From Microbacterium sp. ET2 (GTDB lineage: Bacteria; Actinomycetota; Actinomycetes; Actinomycetales; Microbacteriaceae): a DNA stretch of 64,000 nt. Each line of letters starts with the position of its first letter. Within the stretch, counting starts at the first letter, position 1. This document shows positions 39,424 through 48,316 of the stretch, in pieces. Both the position numbers and the translations under genes were made by a program. The notes beneath the pieces were generated by a model. It was not told where the DNA came from and ran no database searches. It saw only the letters and a program-made list of their open reading frames with translations. Location of the stretch: contig NZ_CP128170.1 in the NCBI RefSeq assembly GCF_030347395.1, positions 2,790,001 through 2,854,000 of the forward strand, written 5' to 3'.

Positions 39424-40953
39424 TCACTCGCCCGTCCATGCGATCTGACGGTCGGGGTGGAACACGATTTCCTGTCGCCGCCAGAGCGGGCCGAGCCCGC
39501 CCACGCGGCGGCGGAACGACTCCCACGAGCGCTCCGGAGTGGAGCCGAGAGGCGCCGACCAGGCCGCCTCGGCTGCCGCCGCCAATCGCGGGAACATCAT
39601 GGCGTCGAGCCCGGCCAGGTCGTCGATGGTCTCGGTCCACACGGCCGCTTCGACGCCGACGATGTCGTCATCGGCGATGCCGTCGATGACCGATACCGGA
39701 TCCCACTCGTACGCTCGGCGCACACTCGTGGGTCCGCCTGCCCAGGTGAGACCGCGGGGAGTGTCGTCGTCGTACTTCATGTCGAGATAGACCGCATCGG
39801 CGGGGGAGAGGATGACACCGCTCGCGCGGCGGACGAAGGCGAGTGCGGCGTCCGCGCCCGCAGCGTCGGGGGTCGTGAGGCCCCAGTACTGTCCGACGGT
39901 CTCGGGCGCGACGTCGGCTCGTCCCGCGTCGTGCCAGGTCACCGGCACCTTGCCGAGATCGGCGACGAGCTGGGTGACGCGTGAGAGGAACGCGTCGTAC
40001 TCGTCCGCAGCGGTGCCGAACGCCTCGTCGCCACCGAGGTGGAGGTACGGGCCCGGCGTGAGGTGAGCGAGCTCGCCGAGCACGTCGGCGACGAAGTCGA
40101 AGGTCGCCTCCTCATCGAGCCGGAGCGAGGAGAATCCCACGCCGAGCCCGGTGTACGGCGCGCCCGCAGCGGGCAGGGCCTCGCCCCGGCCGGCGGCTTC
40201 AGCGACGAGTTCGGGGGTCACGACGGGGTCGGCCGCCAGGTGCGGGTAGGCCAGGCCGACGGCGTGCGTGTGTCCCGGCAGGTCGATCTCGGGCACCACG
40301 GTGATGTGCCGCGCGGCGGCGTACGCGACGATGTCCCGGTAGTCCTCCTGCGTGTAGAACCCGCCCGGGCCTCCGCCGATCGCCGAGCCCGACGCGGCGT
40401 CGGTGAGGGCCGGGTGCGCGCGCAGCTGCAGCCGCCACCCCTGGTCGTCGGTGAGGTGGAGGTGCAGGTGCGTGAGTTTGAGGCTCGCTGCCCGATCGAT
40501 GATCGCGCGGACATCGGCCACCGGGAAGAAGTGTCGCGCGACGTCGAGCATGAGGCCGCGATAGGCGAAGCGGGGCGCGTCGTCGATGCGGACGGCGGGG
40601 ACGCGCCATCCCTCGGACGTCGGGGTGAGCAGCTGCGCCAGCGTGTGCAGGCCGGCAGCGAGGCCTTCGGCGCCGGCGGCCGAGATCTCGACGCCGGTGT
40701 CGGCCGCGACGAGCCGGTAGGCGCCGGGCGGCGCGATGTCGGAGGTGTGGGAGAGGGTGAGCGCGGGGGAGGAGGGGGACGCCTCGGCCGGCAGAGCGAG
40801 GGTCTGAGCAGTGGCGGTGGAGAGGATGCGGCGGGCCGCCGCCGCGGCATCCGGATCCGCGATTACCGGGGTCTGCGCTGTCAGTCGGAACGGGTCGCCC
40901 TCGATGACGGCCACGGAGCGCGGAAGGGGGACGAGGGCCGGATGCGCCGTCAT
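39424..40953 (-). CDS. Beta-N-acetylhexosaminidase (GH20)
   Basis: Removes terminal N-acetylglucosamine or -galactosamine from chito-oligosaccharides and glycans. 509 residues: N-terminal GH20b domain (to about 125) and catalytic TIM barrel with RGLMLDVARHFFP, DLPGHTHA and the Asp309-Glu310 pair in HLGGDEAFG. No signal peptide is visible, so it is probably cytoplasmic and degrades imported chitobiose. The ATG at 40953 is chosen because AAAGGA lies upstream and matches the family; an in-frame ATG 30 bases earlier has no support. A palindrome covers its ribosome site. Confidence 0.95.
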   Translation of the reverse strand: MTAHPALVPLPRSVAVIEGDPFRLTAQTPVIADPDAAAAARRILSTATAQTLALPAEASPSSPALTLSHTSDIAPPGAYRLVAADTGVEISAAGAEGLAAGLHTLAQLLTPTSEGWRVPAVRIDDAPRFAYRGLMLDVARHFFPVADVRAIIDRAASLKLTHLHLHLTDDQGWRLQLRAHPALTDAASGSAIGGGPGGFYTQEDYRDIVAYAAARHITVVPEIDLPGHTHAVGLAYPHLAADPVVTPELVAEAAGRGEALPAAGAPYTGLGVGFSSLRLDEEATFDFVADVLGELAHLTPGPYLHLGGDEAFGTAADEYDAFLSRVTQLVADLGKVPVTWHDAGRADVAPETVGQYWGLTTPDAAGADAALAFVRRASGVILSPADAVYLDMKYDDDTPRGLTWAGGPTSVRRAYEWDPVSVIDGIADDDIVGVEAAVWTETIDDLAGLDAMMFPRLAAAAEAAWSAPLGSTPERSWESFRRRVGGLGPLWRRQEIVFHPDRQIAWTGE

Positions 40954-40971
40954 GTAAGGATCCTTTACAAA
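40954..40971 (-). promoter_or_regulatory. Operator-like palindrome at the GH20 start
   Basis: GTAAGGATCCTTTAC lies immediately before the start codon and overlaps the ribosome site, with AAGGATCCTT perfectly symmetric. Read on the gene strand, TTTGTAAAGGATCCTTAC matches the ROK-promoter site (30931-30948) at 12 of 18 positions, mainly the outer TTTGT and CCTTAC. The same repressor may act here. Confidence 0.5.
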
Positions 40972-41005
40972 TAGCGGTCCCACCAGCCTATCGCCCGTCG
41001 TCCAC

Positions 41006-41112
41006 TATGCTCGGGGTGTCGCGACTGGCGTTGAGGTGGGACACCACCGGGGAGCGACCGGGAGTCATCCGTCCGACCGCAGAGCATTCGACCGCACGCC
41101 TGGGCCGATGTC
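41006..41112 (+). promoter_or_regulatory. ZTP (pfl) riboswitch with promoter -10, upstream of glyA-folD
   Basis: The leader carries the hallmark conserved parts of the pfl/ZTP RNA: GCGACTGGCG (41021-41030), then GTGGGACACCAC and CGGGGAGCG (41036-41056), and after a variable linker CGCCTGGGC (41097-41105), which forms the pseudoknot half. ZTP riboswitches sense 5-aminoimidazole-4-carboxamide riboside triphosphate, a folate-stress signal, and control glyA, folD and pur genes. TATGCT at 41006-41011 is a plausible -10. The -35 is unclear. AAGGAG and the GTG start follow 17-28 bases after the aptamer. Confidence 0.88.
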
Positions 41113-41140
41113 CGATCCGCCGCTGTGGAAGGAGACCGTC

Positions 41141-42415
41141 GTGTCCGATCCGATCTTCAACGCCCCTCTCGCCGAGGTCGACCCTGAGATCGCCGACGTG
41201 CTCGAGCGCGAGCTCGACCGTCAGCGGGGCTTCCTCGAGATGATCGCGTCCGAGAACTTCGTGCCGGTCTCGGTGCTGCAGTCCCAGGGCTCGGTGCTGA
41301 CCAACAAGTACGCCGAGGGATACCCCGGCCGTCGCTACTACGGCGGCTGCGAGGTCGTCGATGTCGCCGAGGAGCTCGCGATCGAGCGCGCCAAGGCGCT
41401 GTTCGGCGCCGGGTTCGCCAACGTCCAGCCGCATTCCGGCGCCACCGCGAACGCGGCGGTGCTCCACGCCATCGCCCGCCCCGGCGACACCCTCCTGGGT
41501 CTTGCGCTCGACCAGGGCGGCCACCTCACGCACGGGATGAAGATCAACTTCTCCGGTCGGCTGTTCGACATCGTCGCCTACGGCGTCGACCCCGAGACCT
41601 CGCTGATCGACATGGACGAGGTGCGACGCCTCGCCGTGGAGCACAAGCCCAAGGTCATCATCGCCGGCTGGTCGGCCTACCCCCGTCAGCTCGACTTCGC
41701 GCGATTCCGCGAGATCGCCGACGAGGTCGGCGCCTACCTGTGGGTCGACATGGCGCACTTCGCCGGGCTCGTGGCCGCCGGCGTGCACCCCTCGCCCTTC
41801 CCCCACGCCCACGTCGTGTCCTCCACCGTGCACAAGACCATCGGCGGTCCGCGGTCGGGCATCATCCTCACCGATGACGCCGACCTCGCGAAGAAGATCA
41901 ACACCGCCGTCTTCCCCGGGCAGCAGGGCGGCCCGCTCATGCACGTCATCGCCGCGAAGGCGACCGCGTTCAAGCTGGCTGCGACTCCCGAGTTCCGCGA
42001 GCGACAGGAGCGGACGCTGCGCGGAGCGAAGATCCTCGCCGACCGGCTCATGCAGCCCGATGTCGCCGCCGCAGGCGTGTCGGTGCGGTCGGGCGGCACC
42101 GACGTGCACCTCGTGCTCGTCGACCTGCGCGAGGCCGAGATCGACGGCAAGCAGGCCGAGGACCTTCTCCACGACATCCGGATCACCGTCAACCGCAACG
42201 CCGTGCCGAACGACCCGCGTCCGCCGATGGTGACCTCGGGTCTGCGGATCGGCACCCCCGCGCTCGCCACCCGCGGATTCGGTGACGCCGAGTTCGCCGA
42301 GGTCGCCGACGTCATCGCCCTCGCGCTCCAGCCGGGCGCCGACGTCGAGGCGCTGCGCGGGCGGGTCGCTGCGCTGACCGACGCCTTCCCGCTGTACCCC
42401 GGCCTCGCGCAGTAA
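41141..42415 (+). CDS. glyA: Serine hydroxymethyltransferase
   Basis: PLP enzyme that converts serine and THF to glycine and 5,10-methylene-THF. 424 residues from the GTG at 41141, which lies 6 bases past GGAAGGAG. PLP-binding Lys232 is in [13 protein letters not shown]. Other family stretches are [23 protein letters not shown] and [14 protein letters not shown]. It is under a ZTP riboswitch and followed by folD, so folate shortage should raise both. Confidence 0.97.
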   Translation: MSDPIFNAPLAEVDPEIADVLERELDRQRGFLEMIASENFVPVSVLQSQGSVLTNKYAEGYPGRRYYGGCEVVDVAEELAIERAKALFGAGFANVQPHSGATANAAVLHAIARPGDTLLGLALDQGGHLTHGMKINFSGRLFDIVAYGVDPETSLIDMDEVRRLAVEHKPKVIIAGWSAYPRQLDFARFREIADEVGAYLWVDMAHFAGLVAAGVHPSPFPHAHVVSSTVHKTIGGPRSGIILTDDADLAKKINTAVFPGQQGGPLMHVIAAKATAFKLAATPEFRERQERTLRGAKILADRLMQPDVAAAGVSVRSGGTDVHLVLVDLREAEIDGKQAEDLLHDIRITVNRNAVPNDPRPPMVTSGLRIGTPALATRGFGDAEFAEVADVIALALQPGADVEALRGRVAALTDAFPLYPGLAQ

Positions 42416-42483
42416 CCCGCGCGTCGCCTGCTGGCGCAATCCCACTCACCGGGCACCCGCCCCCCGCCACCCCGCGCCTCCCC

Positions 42484-42552
42484 GCGAGAATGCATCTGGA
42501 CGCCGAGGATGCGGGAACACCCCGCACCCTCGGCGCGCAGATGCACTCTCGC
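42484..42552. repeat. Four-segment intergenic palindrome between glyA and folD
   Basis: Paired segments from outside in: GCGAGA/TCTCGC, TGCATCT/AGATGCA, CGCCGAGG/CCTCGGCG and GCGGG/CCCGC, with small interruptions and a short apical loop. It lies 27 bases before the folD start. It may act as an intercistronic attenuator or message stabiliser. Confidence 0.65.
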
Positions 42553-42578
42553 CGCAGGGACGCAGAAGGAGAGACGAC

Positions 42579-43463
42579 ATGACGGCTCAGAAACTCGACG
42601 GCAAGGCTGCCGCCGCCGCCATCCGCGCGGAACTGACCGAACGGGTCGCCGCGCTCAAGGCGCGCGGCGTCACCCCGGGCATCGCGACGGTGCTGGTCGG
42701 CGCCGACCCCGCCTCCCAGCTCTACGTGGGGATGAAGCACAAGCAGTCGGTGGGCATCGGGATGAACTCGATCCAGCGCGAACTGCCGGCGGATGCCACG
42801 CAGGAGCAGGTCGAAGCTCTGATCGACGAGCTCAACGCCGATCCCGAGTGCCACGGCTACATCGTGCAGCTGCCGCTGCCGAAGCACCTCGACACCGATC
42901 GCGTCCTGGAACGGATCGACCCGGCGAAGGATGCCGACGGGCTCCACCCGACGAACCTCGGCCGGCTGGTGCTGAACGTCAACGCGCCGATCACGACGCC
43001 CCTGCCCTGCACTCCGCGCGGTGTCATCGAGCTCCTGCTGCGCAACGGCTACGACCTGAAGGGCGCGCACGTCGTCGTCGTCGGCCGCGGCGTGACCATC
43101 GGCCGGTCCATCGGGCTCCTCCTGACCCGCCGGGAGATCAACGCCACGGTGACCCTCACCCACACCGGCACCCCCGACATCCCCTCCTTCCTCCGCCAGG
43201 CCGACGTCATCGTCGCCGCCGCGGGGGTGAAGCACCTGGTGCGAGCGGAGGACGTCAAGCCCGGCGCCGCCGTCCTCGACGTCGGCGTGACCCGCGAAGA
43301 CGACCCCAAGACGGGCGCGCAGCGCGTGTATGGCGACGTGCACCCGGACGTCGCCGAGGTCGCCGGCTGGCTCTCACCGAACCCCGGCGGGGTCGGACCG
43401 ATGACCGTGGCGCTCCTCATGACGAACGTCGTCGAGGCTGCCGAGCGCTCGCTGGAGGCCTGA
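42579..43463 (+). CDS. folD: Bifunctional methylene-THF dehydrogenase/methenyl-THF cyclohydrolase
   Basis: Makes 10-formyl-THF from methylene-THF with NADP. 294 residues. Catalytic Tyr49 and Lys53 ([11 protein letters not shown]), [10 protein letters not shown], the NADP loop [14 protein letters not shown] and the C-terminal [13 protein letters not shown] are all present. A normal GAAGGAGAG precedes the ATG by 7 bases. It supplies the formyl donor used by PurN and PurH encoded earlier in the window. Confidence 0.97.
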   Translation: MTAQKLDGKAAAAAIRAELTERVAALKARGVTPGIATVLVGADPASQLYVGMKHKQSVGIGMNSIQRELPADATQEQVEALIDELNADPECHGYIVQLPLPKHLDTDRVLERIDPAKDADGLHPTNLGRLVLNVNAPITTPLPCTPRGVIELLLRNGYDLKGAHVVVVGRGVTIGRSIGLLLTRREINATVTLTHTGTPDIPSFLRQADVIVAAAGVKHLVRAEDVKPGAAVLDVGVTREDDPKTGAQRVYGDVHPDVAEVAGWLSPNPGGVGPMTVALLMTNVVEAAERSLEA

Positions 43464-43505
43464 CCCGCGGCATCCGTCCCTTCTCTTCATCCCCACAGCG
43501 CCTCC

Positions 43506-43574
43506 GGTCGCAGAAACACACCGGCGTCGCAGCCGATGGCAGGGATTCTGCGACATTCGCGTGATTCTGCGACC
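43506..43574. repeat. GGTCGCAGAA/TTCTGCGACC inverted repeat
   Basis: GGTCGCAGAA (43506-43515) is the exact reverse complement of TTCTGCGACC (43565-43574). A second right-arm copy, TTCTGCGAC, lies at 43546-43554, so two alternative stems are possible. An extra GTCGCAG occurs at about 43526. It shares words with repeats near 10880 and 60150. Confidence 0.6.
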
Positions 43575-43658
43575 GACGGGTGATGCGTCGGGGCGGACGG
43601 GTGATGCGTCGCGGCCACCGGGTGATGCGACGGGTCCGACGGGCGATGCGTCGAGTCG
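43575..43658. repeat. Four tandem 21-bp repeats
   Basis: Four consecutive 21-base units starting GACGGGTGATGCGTCGGGGCG (43575, 43596, 43617, 43638) share the core GGG(T/C)GATGCG(T/A)CG. The units diverge by a few bases each. They fill most of the 274-base gap between folD and the next gene. No open frame here looks real. The function is unknown. Confidence 0.7.
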
Positions 43659-43737
43659 CCGCAGTGCGCCGGGGCGGGTGTGGGCGGGGACAGGCCAGGA
43701 GCACCCCGGCCCTGGCGGGCCGGATTAGCGTAGGAGC

Positions 43738-44040
43738 ATGGACGACACCGCGCGCCGTGCGATCGACCGGGCGCTCATGCCCCTGGTCGTGTCGACGGGG
43801 GCGTGGGGTGTGGTCGACGCGCACTGGCTCCCCGGCCCGGATGGCACACCGGTGGTGTGGCTGCGCACGCGCACCGAGATCGAGCGGGTCGCCCTGGAGA
43901 CCCAGCCGTGGGTGGAGGCGCAGGTTCGGGTGATCCTCACGAGGCTCAGCGTGGACTATCCGCTCGTCGCCCGTACCCGCTTCGAGATCACGTCGCTCGA
44001 GCGGCAGCGGAACCTCTTCGATGACGGGCTCCCGGCATGA
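43738..44040 (+). CDS. Hypothetical protein (100 residues)
   Basis: A small, soluble, mixed alpha/beta protein with no motif I recognise. It has a conserved-looking central WLRTRTEIERVALETQPWVE and a C-terminal VARTRFEITSLERQR. TAGGAG precedes the ATG by 1-6 bases. It overlaps the next 43-residue zinc-ribbon gene by 4 bases, which suggests a functional pair. Codon use and the coupling argue that it is a real gene. Confidence 0.7.
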   Translation: MDDTARRAIDRALMPLVVSTGAWGVVDAHWLPGPDGTPVVWLRTRTEIERVALETQPWVEAQVRVILTRLSVDYPLVARTRFEITSLERQRNLFDDGLPA

Positions 44041-44168
44041 CTGCGGACTTCCCCCGCTGCCCGACCTGCAGCGACCCGCTGCGGTACGAGATCCTCGACG
44101 ACGAGCGCTTCCTCGTGGCGTGGTCGTGTGTGAACTGCGGGGTCATCCGCACCACCGAGCCGGTCTGA
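44037..44168 (+). CDS. 43-residue zinc-ribbon protein
   Basis: A very small protein with two knuckles, RCPTC (8-11) and CVNCG (31-34), 19 residues apart, enough to bind one zinc. The ATG overlaps the stop of the preceding gene (ATGA) and the frame ends at TGA 44166-44168. Translational coupling and the paired CxxC motifs support it as real. Function unknown; perhaps it acts with the 100-residue neighbour. It is convergent with the amino-acid ABC operon. Confidence 0.65.
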   Translation: MTADFPRCPTCSDPLRYEILDDERFLVAWSCVNCGVIRTTEPV

Positions 44169-44190
44169 CCCGCGACCGCGGCACCCCGGA

Positions 44191-44925
44191 TCAGGTTGTG
44201 AAGCGCGACAGGAATCGCCGTGTCCGCTCCTCGCGCGGCGCGACGAGGACCTCACTCGGCGGCCCCTCCTCGACAACCCGCCCCTCGTCGAGGAAAAGCA
44301 CGCGGTGCGCGACATCGCGGGCGAAGGCCATCTCGTGGGTCGCCATGAGGATGGTCGCCCCCTCCTCGGCCAGCGACTTCACCAGCTCGAGCACCTCGCC
44401 CACGAGCTCGGGGTCGAGGGCCGAGGTGATCTCGTCGAGGAAGAGCACCTCGGGGTCGGTCACCACCGCGCGCACGATCGCGGCGCGCTGCTGCTGGCCC
44501 CCCGAGAGGCGGTCGGGATGCTCGCGCGCCTTGTCGGCGAGCCCGATGCGCTCGAGGAGCGCCATCGCCTTGGCTTCGGCGTCGCGCCGCGGCATCCGGT
44601 GCACTTTCCGCGCCGCGAGCGTGACGTTGTCGATGACCGACAGGTGAGGGAAGAGGTTGTAGTGCTGGAAGACCGCACCGAATCGCGCGCGCACCCGGTT
44701 GCCGTCGACGCGCGGGTCGGAGATGTCGTCTCCTCCGAGCAGGATGACACCGTCGTCGATCGTCTCCAGGAGGTTGAGGCAGCGCAGCAGGGTCGACTTG
44801 CCCGACCCGCTCGCTCCGATGACGGCGACGACCTCGTGCGCCGAGAGGTCGAGCGCCACGCCGCGCAGCACCGATCGGTCGCCGAACGACTTCCAGATGG
44901 CGTCTGCGTGCAGGAGCGCCGTCAC
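44191..44925 (-). CDS. Polar amino-acid ABC transporter ATPase (GlnQ/HisP-type)
   Basis: A 244-residue ATPase with Walker A GASGSGKST, Q-loop GAVFQHYNLFPHLS, signature LSGGQQQRAAIVRAV, Walker B VLFLDEITSALD and H-loop MATHEMAFARD. That is the standard polar-amino-acid family sequence. The GTG start overlaps the permease stop by 4 bases. It energises import with the next two upstream genes. Confidence 0.95.
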   Translation of the reverse strand: MTALLHADAIWKSFGDRSVLRGVALDLSAHEVVAVIGASGSGKSTLLRCLNLLETIDDGVILLGGDDISDPRVDGNRVRARFGAVFQHYNLFPHLSVIDNVTLAARKVHRMPRRDAEAKAMALLERIGLADKAREHPDRLSGGQQQRAAIVRAVVTDPEVLFLDEITSALDPELVGEVLELVKSLAEEGATILMATHEMAFARDVAHRVLFLDEGRVVEEGPPSEVLVAPREERTRRFLSRFTT

Positions 44926-45773
44926 AGGATCGATCCCATCTGCTCGCGCCGCTGCAGCCGCGCCGTCCACCAGTCCGCGAGGCGGATGGTGGGGATCGCC
45001 AGCAGGACGAACAGCACCGCCGCCACGATGTACGGGGTGAAGTTGTACGCCAGCGACGTCTCGATCTGCGCAGCCCGCACCGCGTCGACGGCGCCGATCA
45101 CCGACACGAGTCCGACGTCTTTCTGCATCGCGACGAAGTCGTTCATGAGCGGAGGCGTCATCTTGCGAAGGGCCTGCGGCATCACCACGAGACGGAGCGA
45201 CTGGGCGTACCCGAGCCCCATCGCCCGCGCCGCCAGCCTCTGCGAGGGATGCACCGCCTCGATGCCGGCACGGATCACCTCGCTGACGTACGCGGAGTAG
45301 GTGATCGTGATCGCTGCGGTGCCGAGGATGACCGGGGGAATGCGTTCGTTCACGAGCCCGGGGATGCCGAAGCCCACGAGGTAGAGCACGATGATCAGCG
45401 GGATGCCGCGGAAGACGTCGGTGTAGCCGGCTGCAAGCGCCCGGAGCGGGAAGAACACCGCGCCCCGCAGGGTGCGAAGGAGCGCGATGACGGTCGCCCC
45501 GATCGCGACGGTGATGACCGAGAGCCCCAGCACCTGCAGGTTCAGCAGGAAGCCCTCCCACACGCGGGGGAGGGAGGCGATGGCGGTCTCGGGGTCGAAG
45601 AACGACCGCTGAACCGACGCCCACCCGGGGGTGTTGACCACGGTGAGCCACACCACCACCGCGAAGACGACGGTGGAGATGACGGCGATCAGCACCGAAC
45701 GAGTCGATTGGCGCGCGCGGTAGGCGCGCCGCTGCAGCTCGAGCGCGCTCGGCTGATGGATGTCGGCGCTCAC
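44922..45773 (-). CDS. Amino-acid ABC transporter permease (HisM/GlnP-type)
   Basis: A 283-residue membrane subunit with one N-terminal anchor-like helix (about 29-50) and five further helices. The EAA loop is RLAARAMGLGYAQSLRLVVM, and YTDVFRGIPLIIVLYLVGFG is typical for the family. The start is GTG 45773; the ribosome site (GAAGAG) is weak and close, so the exact start is uncertain. It lies 35 bases after the binding-protein gene. Confidence 0.93.
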   Translation of the reverse strand: MSADIHQPSALELQRRAYRARQSTRSVLIAVISTVVFAVVVWLTVVNTPGWASVQRSFFDPETAIASLPRVWEGFLLNLQVLGLSVITVAIGATVIALLRTLRGAVFFPLRALAAGYTDVFRGIPLIIVLYLVGFGIPGLVNERIPPVILGTAAITITYSAYVSEVIRAGIEAVHPSQRLAARAMGLGYAQSLRLVVMPQALRKMTPPLMNDFVAMQKDVGLVSVIGAVDAVRAAQIETSLAYNFTPYIVAAVLFVLLAIPTIRLADWWTARLQRREQMGSIL

Positions 45774-45808
45774 CTCTTCGACGCTAGCCGACCGCTCCGG
45801 GCCGGGCT

Positions 45809-46681
45809 TCACTCCAGCAGTGTGACGCCGGCGCCCTCGCCCAGCCATTCCTGCGTGATGGCCTCGAGCGTGCCGTTCTCGCGCAGTGCGTCGACGGCGG
45901 CGGTGACGCGCTCGGTCAGCGGCGAATCCTTCGCCAGCACCAGGCCCCACTCGTCGGGGATGCCCGCGGTGGGGAGCTCGCCCACGATGAAGGAGTCGTC
46001 GATGTAGACGCCGGTGGCGTAGTACGCCGTCGGCAGGTCGAGCACGAGACCGTCGATCTGGCCGGCTTCGAGGGCGGCCTTGGCGTCCTCGTTGGTGTTG
46101 TAGAGCTGAGCGGGGGTGTCGGGCTGGACGACCTCTTCGATCGTCTGGGCGCTCGTGGACCCGACCATGGCGCCGAGCAGCAGGCCCTTCGTGTCGGCGA
46201 GCGAGGCGACGCCCTCGGCGGCGGTGTTCCCCTCGATGGCGACGATCGCCTGGCTGGCGGCGTAGTAGGGCGAGGAGAAGTCGACGTTCTCGGCCCGCTC
46301 GGGGGTGATGGAGTACTGCTGGATGTTGACGTCGAAGTCCTTCGGCCCCGGCGCGATGGCCGCTTCGAAGGTGGTGCGCACCCACTCGACATCCTCCGGG
46401 GCGAATCCGAGCTCTTCGGCGACGGCGTACGCGATCGCCGACTCGAAGCCCTCGCCCGACGCGGGGTCGTCGTCGATCACATACGGGTAGTAGGCCGGCT
46501 CGCCCGTGGCGAAAGTGAGCTTGCCGGGCGTGAGGAATCCCTCGTCGGTCGGAGCAGCGGATGCGTCGGAGCCGGCGTCGGCATCGGAGTCGCCGGAGCC
46601 GGTGGCGCAGCCGGTGAGGGCGAGCGTGGCGAGGGCGACGCCGGCCAGGGCCAGGCGCAGGCGGGAACGGGTGCGGGACAT
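45809..46681 (-). CDS. Amino-acid ABC transporter substrate-binding lipoprotein
   Basis: A 290-residue family-3 binding protein. The lipobox LTGC is at about residues 22-25, followed by an acidic linker. Two lobes follow with AYYPYVIDDDPASGEGFESA, NVDFSSPYYAASQAI and DSPLTERVTAAVDALRENG. The ligand is probably a polar amino acid such as glutamine or glutamate; specificity is not readable. CTGGAGGC lies 5 bases before the ATG. It is the first gene of a binding protein-permease-ATPase operon. Confidence 0.94.
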   Translation of the reverse strand: MSRTRSRLRLALAGVALATLALTGCATGSGDSDADAGSDASAAPTDEGFLTPGKLTFATGEPAYYPYVIDDDPASGEGFESAIAYAVAEELGFAPEDVEWVRTTFEAAIAPGPKDFDVNIQQYSITPERAENVDFSSPYYAASQAIVAIEGNTAAEGVASLADTKGLLLGAMVGSTSAQTIEEVVQPDTPAQLYNTNEDAKAALEAGQIDGLVLDLPTAYYATGVYIDDSFIVGELPTAGIPDEWGLVLAKDSPLTERVTAAVDALRENGTLEAITQEWLGEGAGVTLLE

Positions 46682-46859
46682 GGCTGCCTCCAGGTACGGG
46701 ATGACGCGCGCCGCGTGCTGCAGCGGACGCGCGCTCCTCCATCATCCTGCGGGAACACGGATGCTGCGCCCTCCCGCGTCGCTTTGTTACACGCTCTTCA
46801 CGCGCGGCGCCGGGCGGGCCTGGGATTCGCGCTCGCGTGGCGAGAGGGAGAGGGCGATG

Positions 46860-47411
46860 TCAGAGCTCGTCGAGCATGCGGCGCTGCTCGTCGGTCAGGC
46901 CGTCGCGCAGTTCCTTCCGGCCCTGCGCGGTGGTGCGCGAATCGCCGAAGGGAGGGCGCGGGCCCGTGGCATCCGCTCCCGCCGCCTTCGTCCGTGTGGC
47001 GCGGTCGTACAGAGCGCCGGCCTGCGCCTCGACGCGGTCGTCGATGACGTCGTAGATCGCCCACCCGATGATGAGGAGCACGGGCGGAAGGATCCATCCC
47101 CAGAACCATCCGCCGATCGACACGCCCGTGAACAGCACCGTCGCGATCCACACGAGGAAGGCGACGGCGAAGGCGACGAAGAACTCCGCCACCTTCTCGC
47201 CCACCCGGGTCCGTCGGTCGGCCGAGCGCGCCGCCATCCCGCCGAACCACCGGGACAGCAGCGGCTTGATCCAGATCACGATCGCGGTGAGCACGATGCC
47301 CGCCCACAGGGCGGCCCACCCGACGCGTGCGGGGGTGAGGAATCCGATCACCAGCAGCACTGCGATGTTGAACACCAGCAGCGAGACGAACCGCACGACC
47401 CAGGTCTTCAT
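46860..47411 (-). CDS. Hypothetical membrane protein
   Basis: A 183-residue protein with four hydrophobic segments in residues 1-115, one of them the Trp/Gly-rich GVSIGGWFWGWILPPVLL. A charged cytoplasmic tail ends in RRMLDEL, like the end of many short actinobacterial regulators of oligomeric assembly. No family recognised. GGAAG precedes the ATG at 47411. In-frame start codons further upstream lie within the next gene's spacer and lack a ribosome site. Confidence 0.7.
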   Translation of the reverse strand: MKTWVVRFVSLLVFNIAVLLVIGFLTPARVGWAALWAGIVLTAIVIWIKPLLSRWFGGMAARSADRRTRVGEKVAEFFVAFAVAFLVWIATVLFTGVSIGGWFWGWILPPVLLIIGWAIYDVIDDRVEAQAGALYDRATRTKAAGADATGPRPPFGDSRTTAQGRKELRDGLTDEQRRMLDEL

Positions 47412-47453
47412 GCTTCCAGCGTGCCATGCCCCGTTCCCGGGGGCCACGGGGGG

Positions 47454-48251
47454 TCAGCGCAGCGAGACGAGCTCGGTGACGTCGTCGTCGGGCAGGACGT
47501 CGGCGACGGCGGTCACCGACATGGTGCCCAGCATGACGGCCCCCGAGATCGTGGTGAGGAAGGCGGTGTCAGCGGCGTCTCGGCCCGTCGCGATGCGGAC
47601 GAGCGTGCTGCGAGGCGCAAGGGTCGTCGCATCGACGACGTACCAGGCGCCGTCGATGTGGGCTTCGGCGACGGCGTGGAAGTCCATCGGATGAAGCCCG
47701 GGGGCATACACCGAGACGAGGCGGGCCGGGATGTTCCGCGCGCGCAGCAGCGCGACGGTGAGGTGGGCGAAGTCGCGGCAGACGCCCTGTCGGGCCAGGA
47801 GCGTGCGCATCGCGCCGTCGGTCGGCAGACTCGATCCGCTGACGTAGGCCAGGCGTGTGCCCACCCACGACGACACCGATGCGAGCAGCTCGGCCGGGTC
47901 GCTGATGCCGGCGAACTCGGCGGCCGCGGTGGGGAAGAGGGCGTCCGACTCGGCGTAGCGGCTCGGGCGCCGGTAGCGCACGAGCTCCGCCGCGCTCGCG
48001 GTGGCGGGCTCGGCCTGTCCGGCGACGGTCGCTGCGTAGTCGAGCCTCAGGGTGCCGGGACGGGTGAGGACCCGGTGCAGGCGCGTGCCGTGTTCGTCCT
48101 CCAGCTCCTCGGTCTCGACGGGTTCGCCGTCGAGGGTGACGCTCAGCTGCTCTCGTTCGCGCGGCACTCCGGCAGCCACGGCGACGGAGAACACCAGCTC
48201 CGACGCCTCGGTGACCTCGAGCTCCAGGTTCGCGCCCACATCCCGCTTCAT
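47454..48251 (-). CDS. Transglutaminase-like domain protein
   Basis: A 265-residue cytoplasmic protein: an N-terminal beta-rich domain (about 1-90), then a papain-fold transglutaminase core with the triad Cys158 (GVCRDFAH), His192 (DFHAVAEA) and Asp207 (YVVDATT). Such proteins are often amide- or ester-modifying enzymes or peptidases of unknown substrate. A GTG 9 bases upstream is an alternative start. It is divergent from the enoyl-CoA hydratase family gene. Confidence 0.88.
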   Translation of the reverse strand: MKRDVGANLELEVTEASELVFSVAVAAGVPREREQLSVTLDGEPVETEELEDEHGTRLHRVLTRPGTLRLDYAATVAGQAEPATASAAELVRYRRPSRYAESDALFPTAAAEFAGISDPAELLASVSSWVGTRLAYVSGSSLPTDGAMRTLLARQGVCRDFAHLTVALLRARNIPARLVSVYAPGLHPMDFHAVAEAHIDGAWYVVDATTLAPRSTLVRIATGRDAADTAFLTTISGAVMLGTMSVTAVADVLPDDDVTELVSLR

Positions 48252-48316
48252 GCGCTCCACTCTCGCGCGAGCGGGCGCCGCTCACAACCGGGCGGGCGGT
48301 GTGATACGGATGAGGG

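Noticed and set aside
43464..43737. Tandem repeats read as a possible CRISPR array
   Set aside because: The units are contiguous with no spacers of unrelated sequence, and there are no cas genes.
46682..46859. Possible small gene between the binding protein and the membrane protein
   Set aside because: No frame with a ribosome site and plausible codon use.
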